From the NCBI GenBank assembly GCA_023440975.1, contig JAEZRD010000045.1:1-64000 (forward strand): a stretch of DNA of 64,000 nucleotides. Direction: 5' to 3'. Shown here piece after piece: positions 9,613 to 18,366 of this stretch; the stretch's first letter is position 1; each line of letters starts with the position of its first letter. The notes under the pieces were generated by a model. It saw only the letters and a list, made by a program, of their open reading frames with translations. It was not told where the DNA came from and searched no databases. This DNA is from Methanobacteriota archaeon. Lineage in GTDB: Archaea > Methanobacteriota > Methanobacteria > Methanobacteriales > Methanobacteriaceae. A program made the translations under genes and the position numbers.

Positions 9613-10074
9613 TTAGAATTGTTTATTAATTTCATCTTCAGAAATTAATCTTTCACAATAATGACATCTTAAAGTAATAGGGTCTCTTTTTAAAACATAA
9701 AATTTAGATTTAATTGGTTCTGCAGTGTTACTAATACATTTTGGATTAATACATTTAATTATGGAATCTAACTCTTCTTGAAGAGTAACTTGTGCTTTAG
9801 AAGCAATTTCATAATTTCTAATAATATTAATAGTAGCTTTTGGAGAAATTAAAGCAACTTGATCAAGTTCATTATTATCAAGTTCTCTATTTTCTATTTT
9901 AACAATATCTTTTTTCTCACCATTACTTGAAGAGACATTAATAGCTAAAGAAACGCTAGATTCTCCATCAGGAAGTCCTAAAATTCTCAATACATATAAT
10001 GATTTATTTGCTGTAATGTGATCTATAACAGTTCCATCTTTAATAGGTTTAACTTTAAGCTCAGGTTTTTTCAT
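9613..10074 (-). CDS. pyrI: Aspartate carbamoyltransferase regulatory chain
   Basis: PyrI is the regulatory chain of aspartate transcarbamoylase, which binds nucleotides and joins to the PyrB catalytic trimers in pyrimidine synthesis. The C-terminal zinc domain shows Cys108, Cys113, Cys137 and Cys140 (CINPKC and CHYC). The N-terminal allosteric domain begins VKPIKDGTVIDHI. Length of 153 is normal. PyrB is not in this window. No ribosome site is evident upstream of the ATG, so the transcript may be leaderless or short-leadered. The gene is convergent with the GMC-like oxidoreductase. Confidence 0.95.
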   Translation of the reverse strand: MKKPELKVKPIKDGTVIDHITANKSLYVLRILGLPDGESSVSLAINVSSSNGEKKDIVKIENRELDNNELDQVALISPKATINIIRNYEIASKAQVTLQEELDSIIKCINPKCISNTAEPIKSKFYVLKRDPITLRCHYCERLISEDEINKQF

Positions 10075-10158
10075 ATAAATATGTATATTAAATAATTTAT
10101 TTAAAATTTATGAAAATGAGTTTATCCACAAAAAAATATTGTTTTAAAAAAAAGAAGA

Positions 10159-10183
10159 TTAAGGATAAAAAAAATATCCTTAA
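10159..10183 (-). terminator. Hairpin terminator at the secD stop
   Basis: TTAAGGATA (10159-10167) and TATCCTTAA (10175-10183) form a perfect 9-bp stem with a seven-A loop (T on the coding strand). The stem includes the secD stop codon and ends the secF-secD unit. Confidence 0.6.
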
Positions 10184-11409
10184 GAAATAAATGTTTCAAC
10201 AAATTTAGCATATGCTGGTCTTGTAATAAATACTCCAACCAATACTCCTAAAATTGTAGTGAAAGCGAAACCAGCAATAGTTCCTATACCACTAGCACCA
10301 CGTGCAAATCCAATATAAGTTAAAGGCAACATAGCAGCAATCAAAGTACCTGCAGATGCAAAAATGATGAATAATGCATTTTTAACATTCATTCTAGCTC
10401 TAACCCTTTTATTTTTAGATTTACTTGATTGGTGTGATAATACTTCGTCCGTGATAATAATTTGATCATCAACTCCCGTACCAACACTAGCTATCAATCC
10501 TGCTATAGCCGCTAAATCTATATTCCAACTAATTATTGACGCTATTCCCAATACAATCAGCACTTCTGATAAACTGGTTATTAATATAGGAATAACAAGC
10601 ATTGGTTTTCTATAACGAATAAATATGATTCCACTAATAGCCAAAATAGCAATTATACCTGCTACACAAACTCCTTCTAAGAATTGCTGTCCTAATTCTG
10701 CAGAAACCGTATTAGAACCAATTACATGAACTTTAACTGGTAATGATCCTGTTTTTAATACAGTATAAACAGTATTAGCTTTGGATTGAGTTGCTTGAAC
10801 AGTATCTTCACTACCCGTAACTTCTAAATCCGTTACAGGTTCTCCTGTTGCAAGTTCAGCAGACAAACTTGGAGGATCGTTATCAATCTGTTTACCATCT
10901 AAGTACATAATTACTTTATGTCCAGATTTACCTTTAGCGACCTCAGCAAAATGTTTAGCTCCATCCGTAGTCAAACTAAAAGGCACAATCCATGAAGTTT
11001 CACCTTCTACTTTGTAACTTTCAACACTCGCAACATCATTTCCAGTTAATGCAGTTTGATTATCAATTTTAGCTGTAAAAACTCCAGGATTTCCAATCAG
11101 CCGCTCTACTTCCTCTGGAGACTTTCCGGCCATTTCAATTATCACCCTCTGATCTCCACTTTCACGTACTTTAACATCAGAAACACCATATAAGTTTAAA
11201 CGTTTATCAAGAACAGTTGTAACAGTTTTCATTGTACTACTATTAACAGGTTGATCTAATTGTAATTGTATATAAGAACCACCTTTTAAATCTAAACCTT
11301 CGTCAATTCCTAAAGTAGCTATACTAATTATACTAATTAAAATAACCGCTATCAATAAAATAACTTGTTTATCTTTTAAGAATTCCTTAATCTTTTTATT
11401 GCTTTTCAT
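10180..11409 (-). CDS. secD: Protein-export membrane protein SecD
   Basis: SecD with SecF forms the RND-type SecDF complex that assists protein translocation through SecYEG using the proton gradient. One N-terminal membrane segment (about 17-34) is followed by the conserved DEGLDLKGGSYIQLQL and a large external domain with VIIEMAGK. The C-terminal half has about five membrane segments, including AGLIASVGTGVDDQIIITDE. At 409 residues it is the compact archaeal form. The start overlaps the 3' end of secF by 14 bases, and a GGAGAGA ribosome site lies inside secF, so the two are translationally coupled. Confidence 0.94.
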   Translation of the reverse strand: MKSNKKIKEFLKDKQVILLIAVILISIISIATLGIDEGLDLKGGSYIQLQLDQPVNSSTMKTVTTVLDKRLNLYGVSDVKVRESGDQRVIIEMAGKSPEEVERLIGNPGVFTAKIDNQTALTGNDVASVESYKVEGETSWIVPFSLTTDGAKHFAEVAKGKSGHKVIMYLDGKQIDNDPPSLSAELATGEPVTDLEVTGSEDTVQATQSKANTVYTVLKTGSLPVKVHVIGSNTVSAELGQQFLEGVCVAGIIAILAISGIIFIRYRKPMLVIPILITSLSEVLIVLGIASIISWNIDLAAIAGLIASVGTGVDDQIIITDEVLSHQSSKSKNKRVRARMNVKNALFIIFASAGTLIAAMLPLTYIGFARGASGIGTIAGFAFTTILGVLVGVFITRPAYAKFVETFIS

Positions 11410-12247
11410 CTGATCTCTCCAAGTAAATTCTTAAAATAGTTAAATTCATACACCAAGTTGTAATTATATCTGCACATAATCCCATAATTAATACTGAAGA
11501 AATACTAGTTAAAGTAGAAGCCTCAGGTATTAATATTATAGTTACAAGGTATAAAACAACCATAGCTGCAATAGCTGCAAAAGACATTGTTAAACCAGTT
11601 CCCATAGCGTCACTGGCTCTTTTCACAACGGTTCCATCATGTCTTTTCAATAAACGTGTAGTCAGTAAAATATCTGTATCTACACTGTAACCAATTAACA
11701 TTAATAATGCACCAACAGAAGCAATACTTAAGGATATATGGAATAAAGCCATTCCACCAAGAGCAATTATGATATCACATAACGCTGCAAGTATAACCGC
11801 AAATGAAGGTACAATCTCTCTAAATACTATAAAAACAGTTATTGCCATAAATAAGAAAGCAAATAATAGTGCCCAATAAACTTGACCCATAGCTTCTTGA
11901 CTTAAAACAGGCCCAATAGCATTGTAGCTTACAACTTTCCCATTATCACCTAATGCAGAAGTAAAAGTAGTATCATTCACACCACTAGATAATTCCACCG
12001 TAACATGACTTTTATCAGTTCCACTATTCATCACACTAATACCACTCATACCTAAAGATTGAGATAATTGTGTTTGTAATGCATTCGCACTAATATCATT
12101 AGTTAGTTGAACTTCAGCTATGGAACCACCTTTTAGTTCAATACCCTCATTAACTCCTTCAAATGCAACAAGAGATAATGCTAAAATGGTTATAATGATA
12201 GGAACAAAAATTACTTTTTTGTAAGATTCCATAAATTTTTCAAACAT
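11396..12247 (-). CDS. secF: Protein-export membrane protein SecF
   Basis: SecF is the partner of SecD in the SecDF translocation motor. One N-terminal membrane segment is followed by EGIELKGGSIAEVQL, the counterpart of the SecD motif, a small external domain, then five membrane segments with ALLMLIGYSVDTDILLTTRLL. Length of 283 is usual. The order secF then secD in one overlapping operon is common in archaea. No strong ribosome site is seen at the ATG. Confidence 0.94.
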   Translation of the reverse strand: MFEKFMESYKKVIFVPIIITILALSLVAFEGVNEGIELKGGSIAEVQLTNDISANALQTQLSQSLGMSGISVMNSGTDKSHVTVELSSGVNDTTFTSALGDNGKVVSYNAIGPVLSQEAMGQVYWALLFAFLFMAITVFIVFREIVPSFAVILAALCDIIIALGGMALFHISLSIASVGALLMLIGYSVDTDILLTTRLLKRHDGTVVKRASDAMGTGLTMSFAAIAAMVVLYLVTIILIPEASTLTSISSVLIMGLCADIITTWCMNLTILRIYLERSDEKQ

Positions 12248-12557
12248 TTTTAATCATAACCATAAAATTATTAAATTTTTTTTAATTAAAATAAAACAAA
12301 TAATCAATAATTCTTTTATAACCTGATTTTCATTTTAAATAACAGATTAATAAAGCAAATTTTTAATTATTATAATAAATATTAATAATCTAACTATAAA
12401 TCTAAAAAATAAATCATATTTAATCTAAAAATTTCTTTAATTTAAAGTTAGATTAATACATATATTATATAAAATTTGATTTAAAACTTTTGATTATGAT
12501 TAAAAAAAATTTAAAATTTAGATTAAAAAAAAATAAAAAAAAGAGAAATTAAACTTC
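12248..12557. other. 310-base intergenic region upstream of secF
   Basis: This AT-rich spacer between the flavodoxin 3' end and the secF start holds the secF promoter. It contains a perfect 10-bp inverted repeat, TAATCTAACT at 12386-12395 and AGTTAGATTA at 12446-12455, with further TAATCTA-like copies between and after the arms. No gene is seen. Confidence 0.4.
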
Positions 12558-13049
12558 TTAACTATATAAACTTAAATCTAGTAATCTAGCAATATTAATA
12601 CTATCCTCTTCGATTTGAGCTAAACTTTTATCTTTAGTCTTAAGTGTAAATGTTTCAATTACACGAGCCCCTCTAATTTCAACCTTTTCCTGCATTCTTT
12701 TAATAGTATTTTTACCTCCAGAACTAGACATTGTAGCAAATAAAACAACATCTTTTCCTTTTAAATCTAAACTATCAATCAAAGTAATTATGGCAGGAGT
12801 TGGATTACTTGCCCAAGTTGGAGTACCAATATAAATTAATTCATAATTAGAAATATCAATAGTTGATGGTCTAATTTCGGTTTTATTTTCTCTAAAAGCA
12901 TCAATTGAAGAATTAAATTTATTAAAAATACCTGTTCTTTTTTTAGTATCTTCAATTCTAATAATATCTGTATCCAATTGTAAGGATAAAGTTTCAGCAA
13001 CTCTTTTTGTATTTTGACTTTCGGAATAATATATAATTAATGTTTTCAT
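12558..13049 (-). CDS. Flavodoxin family protein
   Basis: A flavodoxin-like FMN protein of about 163 residues. The phosphate-binding loop is YYSESQNTKRVAE near the N-terminus, and GTPTWASNPTPAI and FATMSSSGGKNT are the other two flavin-contacting loops. It probably carries electrons or reduces quinones in the cytoplasm; the partner is unknown. The open frame extends to 13067, but the ATG at 13049 is the better start because GGGGCAAG at 13053-13060 resembles a ribosome site and the protein then begins directly with the first beta strand MKTLIIYYS. Confidence 0.85.
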   Translation of the reverse strand: MKTLIIYYSESQNTKRVAETLSLQLDTDIIRIEDTKKRTGIFNKFNSSIDAFRENKTEIRPSTIDISNYELIYIGTPTWASNPTPAIITLIDSLDLKGKDVVLFATMSSSGGKNTIKRMQEKVEIRGARVIETFTLKTKDKSLAQIEEDSINIARLLDLSLYS

Positions 13050-13095
13050 ATTCTTGCCCCATAACAATTATTTATTATCTTTTTTAAAAAAATTT

Positions 13096-14115
13096 TCATG
13101 GATGCATTCCATATGTTTCAAGACCTAATGTTTCGTCAAAACCACATAAAATATTCATATTATGTATAGCTTGACCAGATGCACCTTTTACTAGATTATC
13201 TATAGCAGAAATAATTACTAATCTGCCATTTTCATCAATTTCAAAACCACCTATATGCTCATAATTAGATCCTCTAACTGAACTTAAACGAGGAATCTCA
13301 TCTTCATCCATTATTTTAATAAATGGTTCATTTTTATATTGTTCAATATAAATATTTCTAATTTCTTCACTAGTAATATTGTTATAATCATCTTTTAAGA
13401 AGCTATGATTAGTAGTTAAAATTCCTCTAATCGCAGGAACTAAATGTGGTGTAAATGATACTTTCACATCTGAAAATAAACCTAACTCTTGTTGAATTTC
13501 AGGCATATGTCTATGACTTGTAATTTTATAAGGGTTTATATTATCGCCTATGTTTGGATAATGTGTTGAAGTTGTAGGTTTAATTCCTGCTCCACTAACT
13601 CCTGTTTTACTATCAAAAATGCATAATTTTAATAATTTAGCTTTTGATAGGGGAAAAGCAGATAATATAGCTCCAGTAGTAAAACATCCTGGATTTGCTA
13701 CCAATTTTGCTTTTTTAATTTCTTTTCTATGAATTTCTGGAAGACCGTAAACAGCATCAATTTTACCTGTGTGTTTCAAACCATACCATTTTTCATAAAT
13801 TTCATAATCATTGAATCTATAGTCCCCACTTAAATCTATTACTTTAGCTCCAGTTTCTAAAAGATCTGGAACAATTTTCATAGATGCTCCATGAGGGGTT
13901 GCAGTAAAAATAATATCTGCATCTATCTCTTCAGGGGTTTTATTGCTGAATATTAGTCCAGAATCCCTAATATTTGGATGTACTTTGTGAATAGGTGTAT
14001 TATCATATTTTCTTGAGGTCACATCTTTTATTTCGACTTCAGGATGATTTAATAAAAATCTTATTAATTCTCCACCAGTATATCCACTTGCTCCTACAAT
14101 AGCTACATCAATCAT
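13096..14115 (-). CDS. argC: N-acetyl-gamma-glutamyl-phosphate reductase
   Basis: ArgC reduces N-acetyl-glutamyl phosphate to the semialdehyde with NADPH, the third step of ornithine and arginine synthesis. The N-terminal Rossmann motif is VGASGYTGGELIR (about 7-19), and the catalytic Cys144 sits in NPGCFTTG. The C-terminal part has SHRHMPEIQQELG with conserved histidines. Length of 339 is typical. A GGAG ribosome site precedes the ATG. The other arg genes are not in the window. The flavodoxin gene follows 46 bases downstream. Confidence 0.96.
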   Translation of the reverse strand: MIDVAIVGASGYTGGELIRFLLNHPEVEIKDVTSRKYDNTPIHKVHPNIRDSGLIFSNKTPEEIDADIIFTATPHGASMKIVPDLLETGAKVIDLSGDYRFNDYEIYEKWYGLKHTGKIDAVYGLPEIHRKEIKKAKLVANPGCFTTGAILSAFPLSKAKLLKLCIFDSKTGVSGAGIKPTTSTHYPNIGDNINPYKITSHRHMPEIQQELGLFSDVKVSFTPHLVPAIRGILTTNHSFLKDDYNNITSEEIRNIYIEQYKNEPFIKIMDEDEIPRLSSVRGSNYEHIGGFEIDENGRLVIISAIDNLVKGASGQAIHNMNILCGFDETLGLETYGMHP

Positions 14116-14223
14116 TTTTTTACTCCATCTTAAATAATATTATTATTTTATTTTTTTTAATATATAAAATTTTTTTAATAATAATTTCTTAAAATTAAGA
14201 GAATAAGTAAGATTGTTTTTTGT

Positions 14224-14676
14224 TTAACAATCATTTAAAACTTCTTTTCCATAAGTAGTTTTTTTAATTTTTTTAATTATCTTACAACTACTATCTAAAT
14301 CCGCAGTATGATAATCTTTCACTTTTTTAACTTCAATATTTAAATCTCTTTCTTTAACAGCTTTTCTAAGTTTTTCAAGATCAAAATCCTGATCAGCACC
14401 TATAGCAATAATATCGGGTTTAATTTCTTTAACAATCTCAAACATATCGCCTTCATGTCCTAAATAAGCTTCATCTACTGGTTTTAAAAATTTAATCATT
14501 TCTAATCTTTGATTTTCATTAATAATAGGTATTCTTTTTCTTCGTTTAACTGTTGAATCTTTAGCAACAACAACAATTAACTCAGCATCTTCCCCACCTA
14601 ATTCTTTTGCTTTTTCTAAATATAATCCATGACCTGGATGAAGAATATCAAAAGTTCCACTTGCCATAACTCTCAT
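14224..14676 (-). CDS. ribL: Archaeal FAD synthase
   Basis: RibL is the archaeal FMN adenylyltransferase that makes FAD, a nucleotidyltransferase of the cytidylyltransferase fold. The motif GTFDILHPGHG near the N-terminus gives the HxGH nucleotide-binding signature, and the end of the domain appears as IIAIGADQDFD. Length of 150 matches RibL of Methanocaldococcus jannaschii. It lies 18 bases downstream of hisA on the same strand with an AAGGTG ribosome site, so the two are probably cotranscribed. Confidence 0.9.
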   Translation of the reverse strand: MRVMASGTFDILHPGHGLYLEKAKELGGEDAELIVVVAKDSTVKRRKRIPIINENQRLEMIKFLKPVDEAYLGHEGDMFEIVKEIKPDIIAIGADQDFDLEKLRKAVKERDLNIEVKKVKDYHTADLDSSCKIIKKIKKTTYGKEVLNDC

Positions 14677-14694
14677 ATAAATAACACCTTTATT

Positions 14695-15423
14695 TTACTC
14701 ATATTTTAATGCATCTTCAAGTTTAATTTTATTCTTATATAATGCTGAACCTATTACAACACCTTTAACTCCAGTAGTAGATAATTTTTCAATATCTTCA
14801 ATAGTTGTAATTCCTCCAGAATAAACAATAGGAATATCTACAGATTTAATAAGTTCTAAAACAGGATTAACATCAAATCCTCCAAGTAGACCTTCAACAT
14901 CAACATTTGTAAATAATATACTTCCAGCACCACGTTCTTTAAATTCATTACTTAACTCAGTAGCAGTTTTATTGATTTTTTCTTTCCAACCTTTAATAAC
15001 TACTTTAGAATCTTTACTATCTAAAGAAATCATGATTCTATCACTGCCATATTCATCAGATAATTTAGATATAATTTCAGGGTGTTCAATCCCCATTGTT
15101 CCGATAATTAATCTTTCAATATCAAGATTTAATAATTTTTGAGCATATTCTATACTTCTAATTCCTCCACCTAATTGTATTGGAACATTAATTTCTTCTA
15201 AAATCTCTTTAATAGTTTTTAAATTAGTTTTTCCTTCTAAAGTTCCATCAAGATCAATTACATGGATAATATTGGCCCCTTTATCTTCCCAATATCTAGC
15301 AACTTTTTCAGGATTTTCAATAACTACTTGCTCAGTTCCCGGTTCGCCTTGAACTAATTGAACACATTTTCCGCCTTTAATATCTACTGCAGGCATTATC
15401 AACATTTTGTCTTCTTTAAACAT
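14695..15423 (-). CDS. hisA: ProFAR isomerase (histidine biosynthesis)
   Basis: HisA isomerises the phosphoribosyl-formimino intermediate of histidine synthesis on a TIM barrel. PAVDIKGGKCVQLVQGE near the N-terminus contains the first catalytic aspartate, and VIDLDGT, IQLGGGIRS and YSGGITT give the later strands and phosphate sites. Length is 242. The first ATG is at 15423; ATGs six and nine codons later bring the start closer to the family's usual MxxxPAVD, so the exact start is uncertain. It heads a short unit with ribL and is divergent from truA. Confidence 0.95.
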   Translation of the reverse strand: MFKEDKMLIMPAVDIKGGKCVQLVQGEPGTEQVVIENPEKVARYWEDKGANIIHVIDLDGTLEGKTNLKTIKEILEEINVPIQLGGGIRSIEYAQKLLNLDIERLIIGTMGIEHPEIISKLSDEYGSDRIMISLDSKDSKVVIKGWKEKINKTATELSNEFKERGAGSILFTNVDVEGLLGGFDVNPVLELIKSVDIPIVYSGGITTIEDIEKLSTTGVKGVVIGSALYKNKIKLEDALKYE

Positions 15424-15557
15424 TTTTAATAACCATAATATTATTTTTAATTATAAAATTCATTTTACTTTTCAAAATTTTTATTAATATTAATATTTAT
15501 AAAATATGATATATATTTTAAGTAAAAATTTTAAAAAAAATTATTGATTGATGTCAA

Positions 15558-16427
15558 ATGAAAAGAACAGCATTAAAAATTGGATATATAGGATCTAACT
15601 TCCATGGATTTCAACGTCAACCTAATGTTCGGACAGTTGAAGAAGAAATAATAAATACTCTTCGAAAATTAGGTTATATTGGGGATTTGAAACAAGCAAG
15701 ATTTAGAATAGCTGGTAGAACGGATAGTGGGGTTCACAGCCTTGGAAATGTTATAAGCTTCCAAAGTGAAAAAGAAGTACTTATTAATCAAATTAACACA
15801 AACCTACCTGATGATATACAAATACTTGCAAAAGCACCTGTACGATTTGGTTTTAAGCCAAGATATGCTAAAATGAGACAATATAGGTATATATTGTTTG
15901 AACAAAATTTAGATATGAAAGCATTAAATGATTGTGCTCAAATATTTAAAGGAACACATAATTTCATAAATTTTTCAAAAAGAAAACAAAAAACACCAAT
16001 CCGAACAATTGAAGATATTCAAATAACTACACCAATAATTACAGAAGAAGAAAAAATCAAATATAATAATTTAGCACAATTAAATAATAATTTTAGACCA
16101 ATTTTTATAGATGTTTATGGAGAAAGCTTTCTTTGGAATATGGTTAGAAAAATGATGAGAATATTTGTTTTAGTTGGTCAAAAAAAATTATCACTAAATA
16201 ATGTTGAAGAGTTATTAAATCCCAATGAGAATGAGGAAAAAGCATGTATCAAAGTTATGGATGCAGATCAGTTAATTTTAATGGATATTGAATATGAAGG
16301 TATAAATTTTGAAAAAGATGATTATGCAATGGAACGATTCAAAAGAATATTGATTAAAAATCTTTTTAATTATCAAAGAAATTATTCTTTAACAAAATGT
16401 TTAATAAATTCATTAGATGACATTTAG
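15558..16427 (+). CDS. truA: tRNA pseudouridine(38-40) synthase TruA
   Basis: TruA converts uridines 38-40 of the tRNA anticodon arm to pseudouridine. The catalytic Asp56 lies in IAGRTDSGVHSLG, and RQYRYILF and GESFLWNMVRKMMR are the other conserved blocks. Length of 289 is slightly long for the family, with an archaeal C-terminal tail. The 3' end overlaps by four bases the 3' end of the convergent histidine kinase gene. Confidence 0.95.
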   Translation: MKRTALKIGYIGSNFHGFQRQPNVRTVEEEIINTLRKLGYIGDLKQARFRIAGRTDSGVHSLGNVISFQSEKEVLINQINTNLPDDIQILAKAPVRFGFKPRYAKMRQYRYILFEQNLDMKALNDCAQIFKGTHNFINFSKRKQKTPIRTIEDIQITTPIITEEEKIKYNNLAQLNNNFRPIFIDVYGESFLWNMVRKMMRIFVLVGQKKLSLNNVEELLNPNENEEKACIKVMDADQLILMDIEYEGINFEKDDYAMERFKRILIKNLFNYQRNYSLTKCLINSLDDI

Positions 16428-17371
16428 AAAGTTTTTGCATTAAATGTTATAGTTACTATTACACCATTATTATCTTCAATATCGTAAGTACCTTCTAATT
16501 GTGCAGTTAAACTTTTTATTAATTCACTTCCAATTCCCATGTCTTCTGGTTTTTTTTCTTCAATTAATCCAACACCATCATCACGAACAGTTAATACAAA
16601 ATAATCTTTTTCAGTTTCATTAAATTTAATAAATATATTTCCGTTTTCTCGATTTTTAAAAGCATATTTAAGAGCATTAGTAATTAATTCATTAATAATT
16701 AAACCTAAAGGAACAAGAGTATCTAAATCAAAAACCTTATTGTCAATATCAGTTTTAATGTTAATTTTTCCTTCGAGGATATAAGAATTACTTATATCAT
16801 CAATTAAAGAGTTTATATAATCATTGATATTAATTTTTGAAAAGTCACGATTTTCATATAATTTTTCATGAACTAATGCCATAGTTTTTATACGTTGTTG
16901 GCTTTCTTTTATAACTTCTTTGAATTTTTCGTCTTGGATTCTATGTGATTGAATCATAAGTAGACTACTAATAATTTGCATATTATTTTTTACTCTATGA
17001 TGTATCTCAGATAATAACATATTTTTTTCATTAATAGAATGCCGTAAAGTTGATTCTTTTTCCTTTTCAGAAGTTATATCAAATATAGTAAATATTGCTC
17101 CATCAAACTGTTCATTATTAATTTGTGGAGTAATCCAACCAGTTAAATATACACTTTCATCTATATTTTCAGGAGTTCGAGGTTCTAAAAAAACAGATTT
17201 TAAAGTATTTTTTGTTTCATTAAGTTCTTTTTCAGCGTCTAAAAGTTTTTTATCATTAGTTAAATAATTAGTTTTTAATATAGATTTATCTAAACCTAAA
17301 CTATCTAATGCGTATTGATTAATATAAATTATTTTGTCATTTTTATCTGTAACAAATACTCCTTCTTCCAT
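16424..17371 (-). CDS. Histidine kinase half: PAS, HisKA_2, HATPase (frame-split from next gene)
   Basis: Cytoplasmic part of a sensor histidine kinase. A PAS domain (VFVTDKNDKIIYINQYA) occupies about residues 5-110, then the dimerisation/phosphoacceptor box LLSEIHHRVKNNMQIISSLL (His_kinase_2 type) and an HATPase domain with NELITNALKYAF and VRDDGVGL. The frame is open upstream of the ATG as FFENLIRD back to an A8 run (T8 on the plus strand, 17396-17403), where the preceding membrane-protein gene ends in another frame. One extra A would fuse them into a protein of about 614 residues, so this is probably the second half of one split gene. No response regulator is nearby. Confidence 0.85.
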   Translation of the reverse strand: MEEGVFVTDKNDKIIYINQYALDSLGLDKSILKTNYLTNDKKLLDAEKELNETKNTLKSVFLEPRTPENIDESVYLTGWITPQINNEQFDGAIFTIFDITSEKEKESTLRHSINEKNMLLSEIHHRVKNNMQIISSLLMIQSHRIQDEKFKEVIKESQQRIKTMALVHEKLYENRDFSKININDYINSLIDDISNSYILEGKINIKTDIDNKVFDLDTLVPLGLIINELITNALKYAFKNRENGNIFIKFNETEKDYFVLTVRDDGVGLIEEKKPEDMGIGSELIKSLTAQLEGTYDIEDNNGVIVTITFNAKTF

Positions 17372-17379
17372 ATCTCTAA

Positions 17380-18267
17380 TTAAATTTTCAAAGAATTTTT
17401 TTTAAGCTCTAATTCTTCCATAGTTAAAAGACCAAACATGTCACTTTCAGTAAATTTTTTAGTTACAACAATCATTGAAACAAAAATAATAGTTAATGCT
17501 GCTCCAGCGACTAATGCAAATTTAACTACTGGAAAATTAGTTATATAATTTAAAAATAAAATTATTAATGATATTACAGCTAATACTATAGGAGTATATA
17601 TAATAATTCTTCTACCGAATTGACTTCCAGTTGTGTTCAAATGGAAATATTTTATAAATCCTTTTTTTGGATGAGTATTTATAAACACATAAGGAATCAA
17701 CACAATAAATATTAAATAATTAAGAGCTAGACTGATTAAGGATATGTTACCATTAAAGTAGTATAGGAATCCTGTAAATCCTAAAATTATTGTAATAATG
17801 CCTAAAGATTGTGGAATTATGCTGTATTTATTGATTGAATCGAATAATAGTGCAAAAAAGTATATTATGAATATAATTAAAAATAAAAAAGCATCTTGAT
17901 AAGTTGATGAAAATCCATATACTAAGGGAGTTCCTAAAAATGAGATTATCGCAAGTACACAATAAACTCCAGTTAAAATGGCTAAAATTATACTTATATA
18001 TTTGTATTTTTCATTATTTTCCAAATTAATAAAATATAATGAAGTTGCAACTAAAATAAAGAAAATAGCATTATAGGTATAATTTTTTATGATACCAATA
18101 ATGAAAATAAAATTAGGACAATTCGTTAAATTTAAAATTAAATTGGTTAAAGCTAATATGATTGTTATAATGCAAAGTATTCTATTAAATTTAAGAGTCC
18201 ATTTGATATTTTTGTTGTCAATAAAATCAATAATTGCATTGGAATAATTTTTGTTATTCATTAGCAT
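17380..18267 (-). CDS. Multi-pass membrane sensor half of the split histidine kinase
   Basis: A 295-residue integral membrane protein with about eight hydrophobic segments, arranged like membrane-associated sensor domains found at the N-termini of archaeal histidine kinases. The last helix (FALVAGAALTIIFVSMIVV) is followed by FTESDMFGLLTMEELELKK, a typical linker into a PAS-kinase, and then by five out-of-frame residues and a stop. The change of frame falls at eight consecutive A residues. The ligand sensed is unknown. Whether the split is mutation, phase variation, slippage or sequencing error cannot be told from one sequence. Confidence 0.7.
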   Translation of the reverse strand: MLMNNKNYSNAIIDFIDNKNIKWTLKFNRILCIITIILALTNLILNLTNCPNFIFIIGIIKNYTYNAIFFILVATSLYFINLENNEKYKYISIILAILTGVYCVLAIISFLGTPLVYGFSSTYQDAFLFLIIFIIYFFALLFDSINKYSIIPQSLGIITIILGFTGFLYYFNGNISLISLALNYLIFIVLIPYVFINTHPKKGFIKYFHLNTTGSQFGRRIIIYTPIVLAVISLIILFLNYITNFPVVKFALVAGAALTIIFVSMIVVTKKFTESDMFGLLTMEELELKKNSLKI

Positions 18268-18366
18268 ATTGCTCCATGATATAAATATTAATTTATATTA
18301 AATAATTTTTTTTCAATATTTTGTTAATTTAATTATAGTGTATCTAACTATTTAATTTTATTGATT

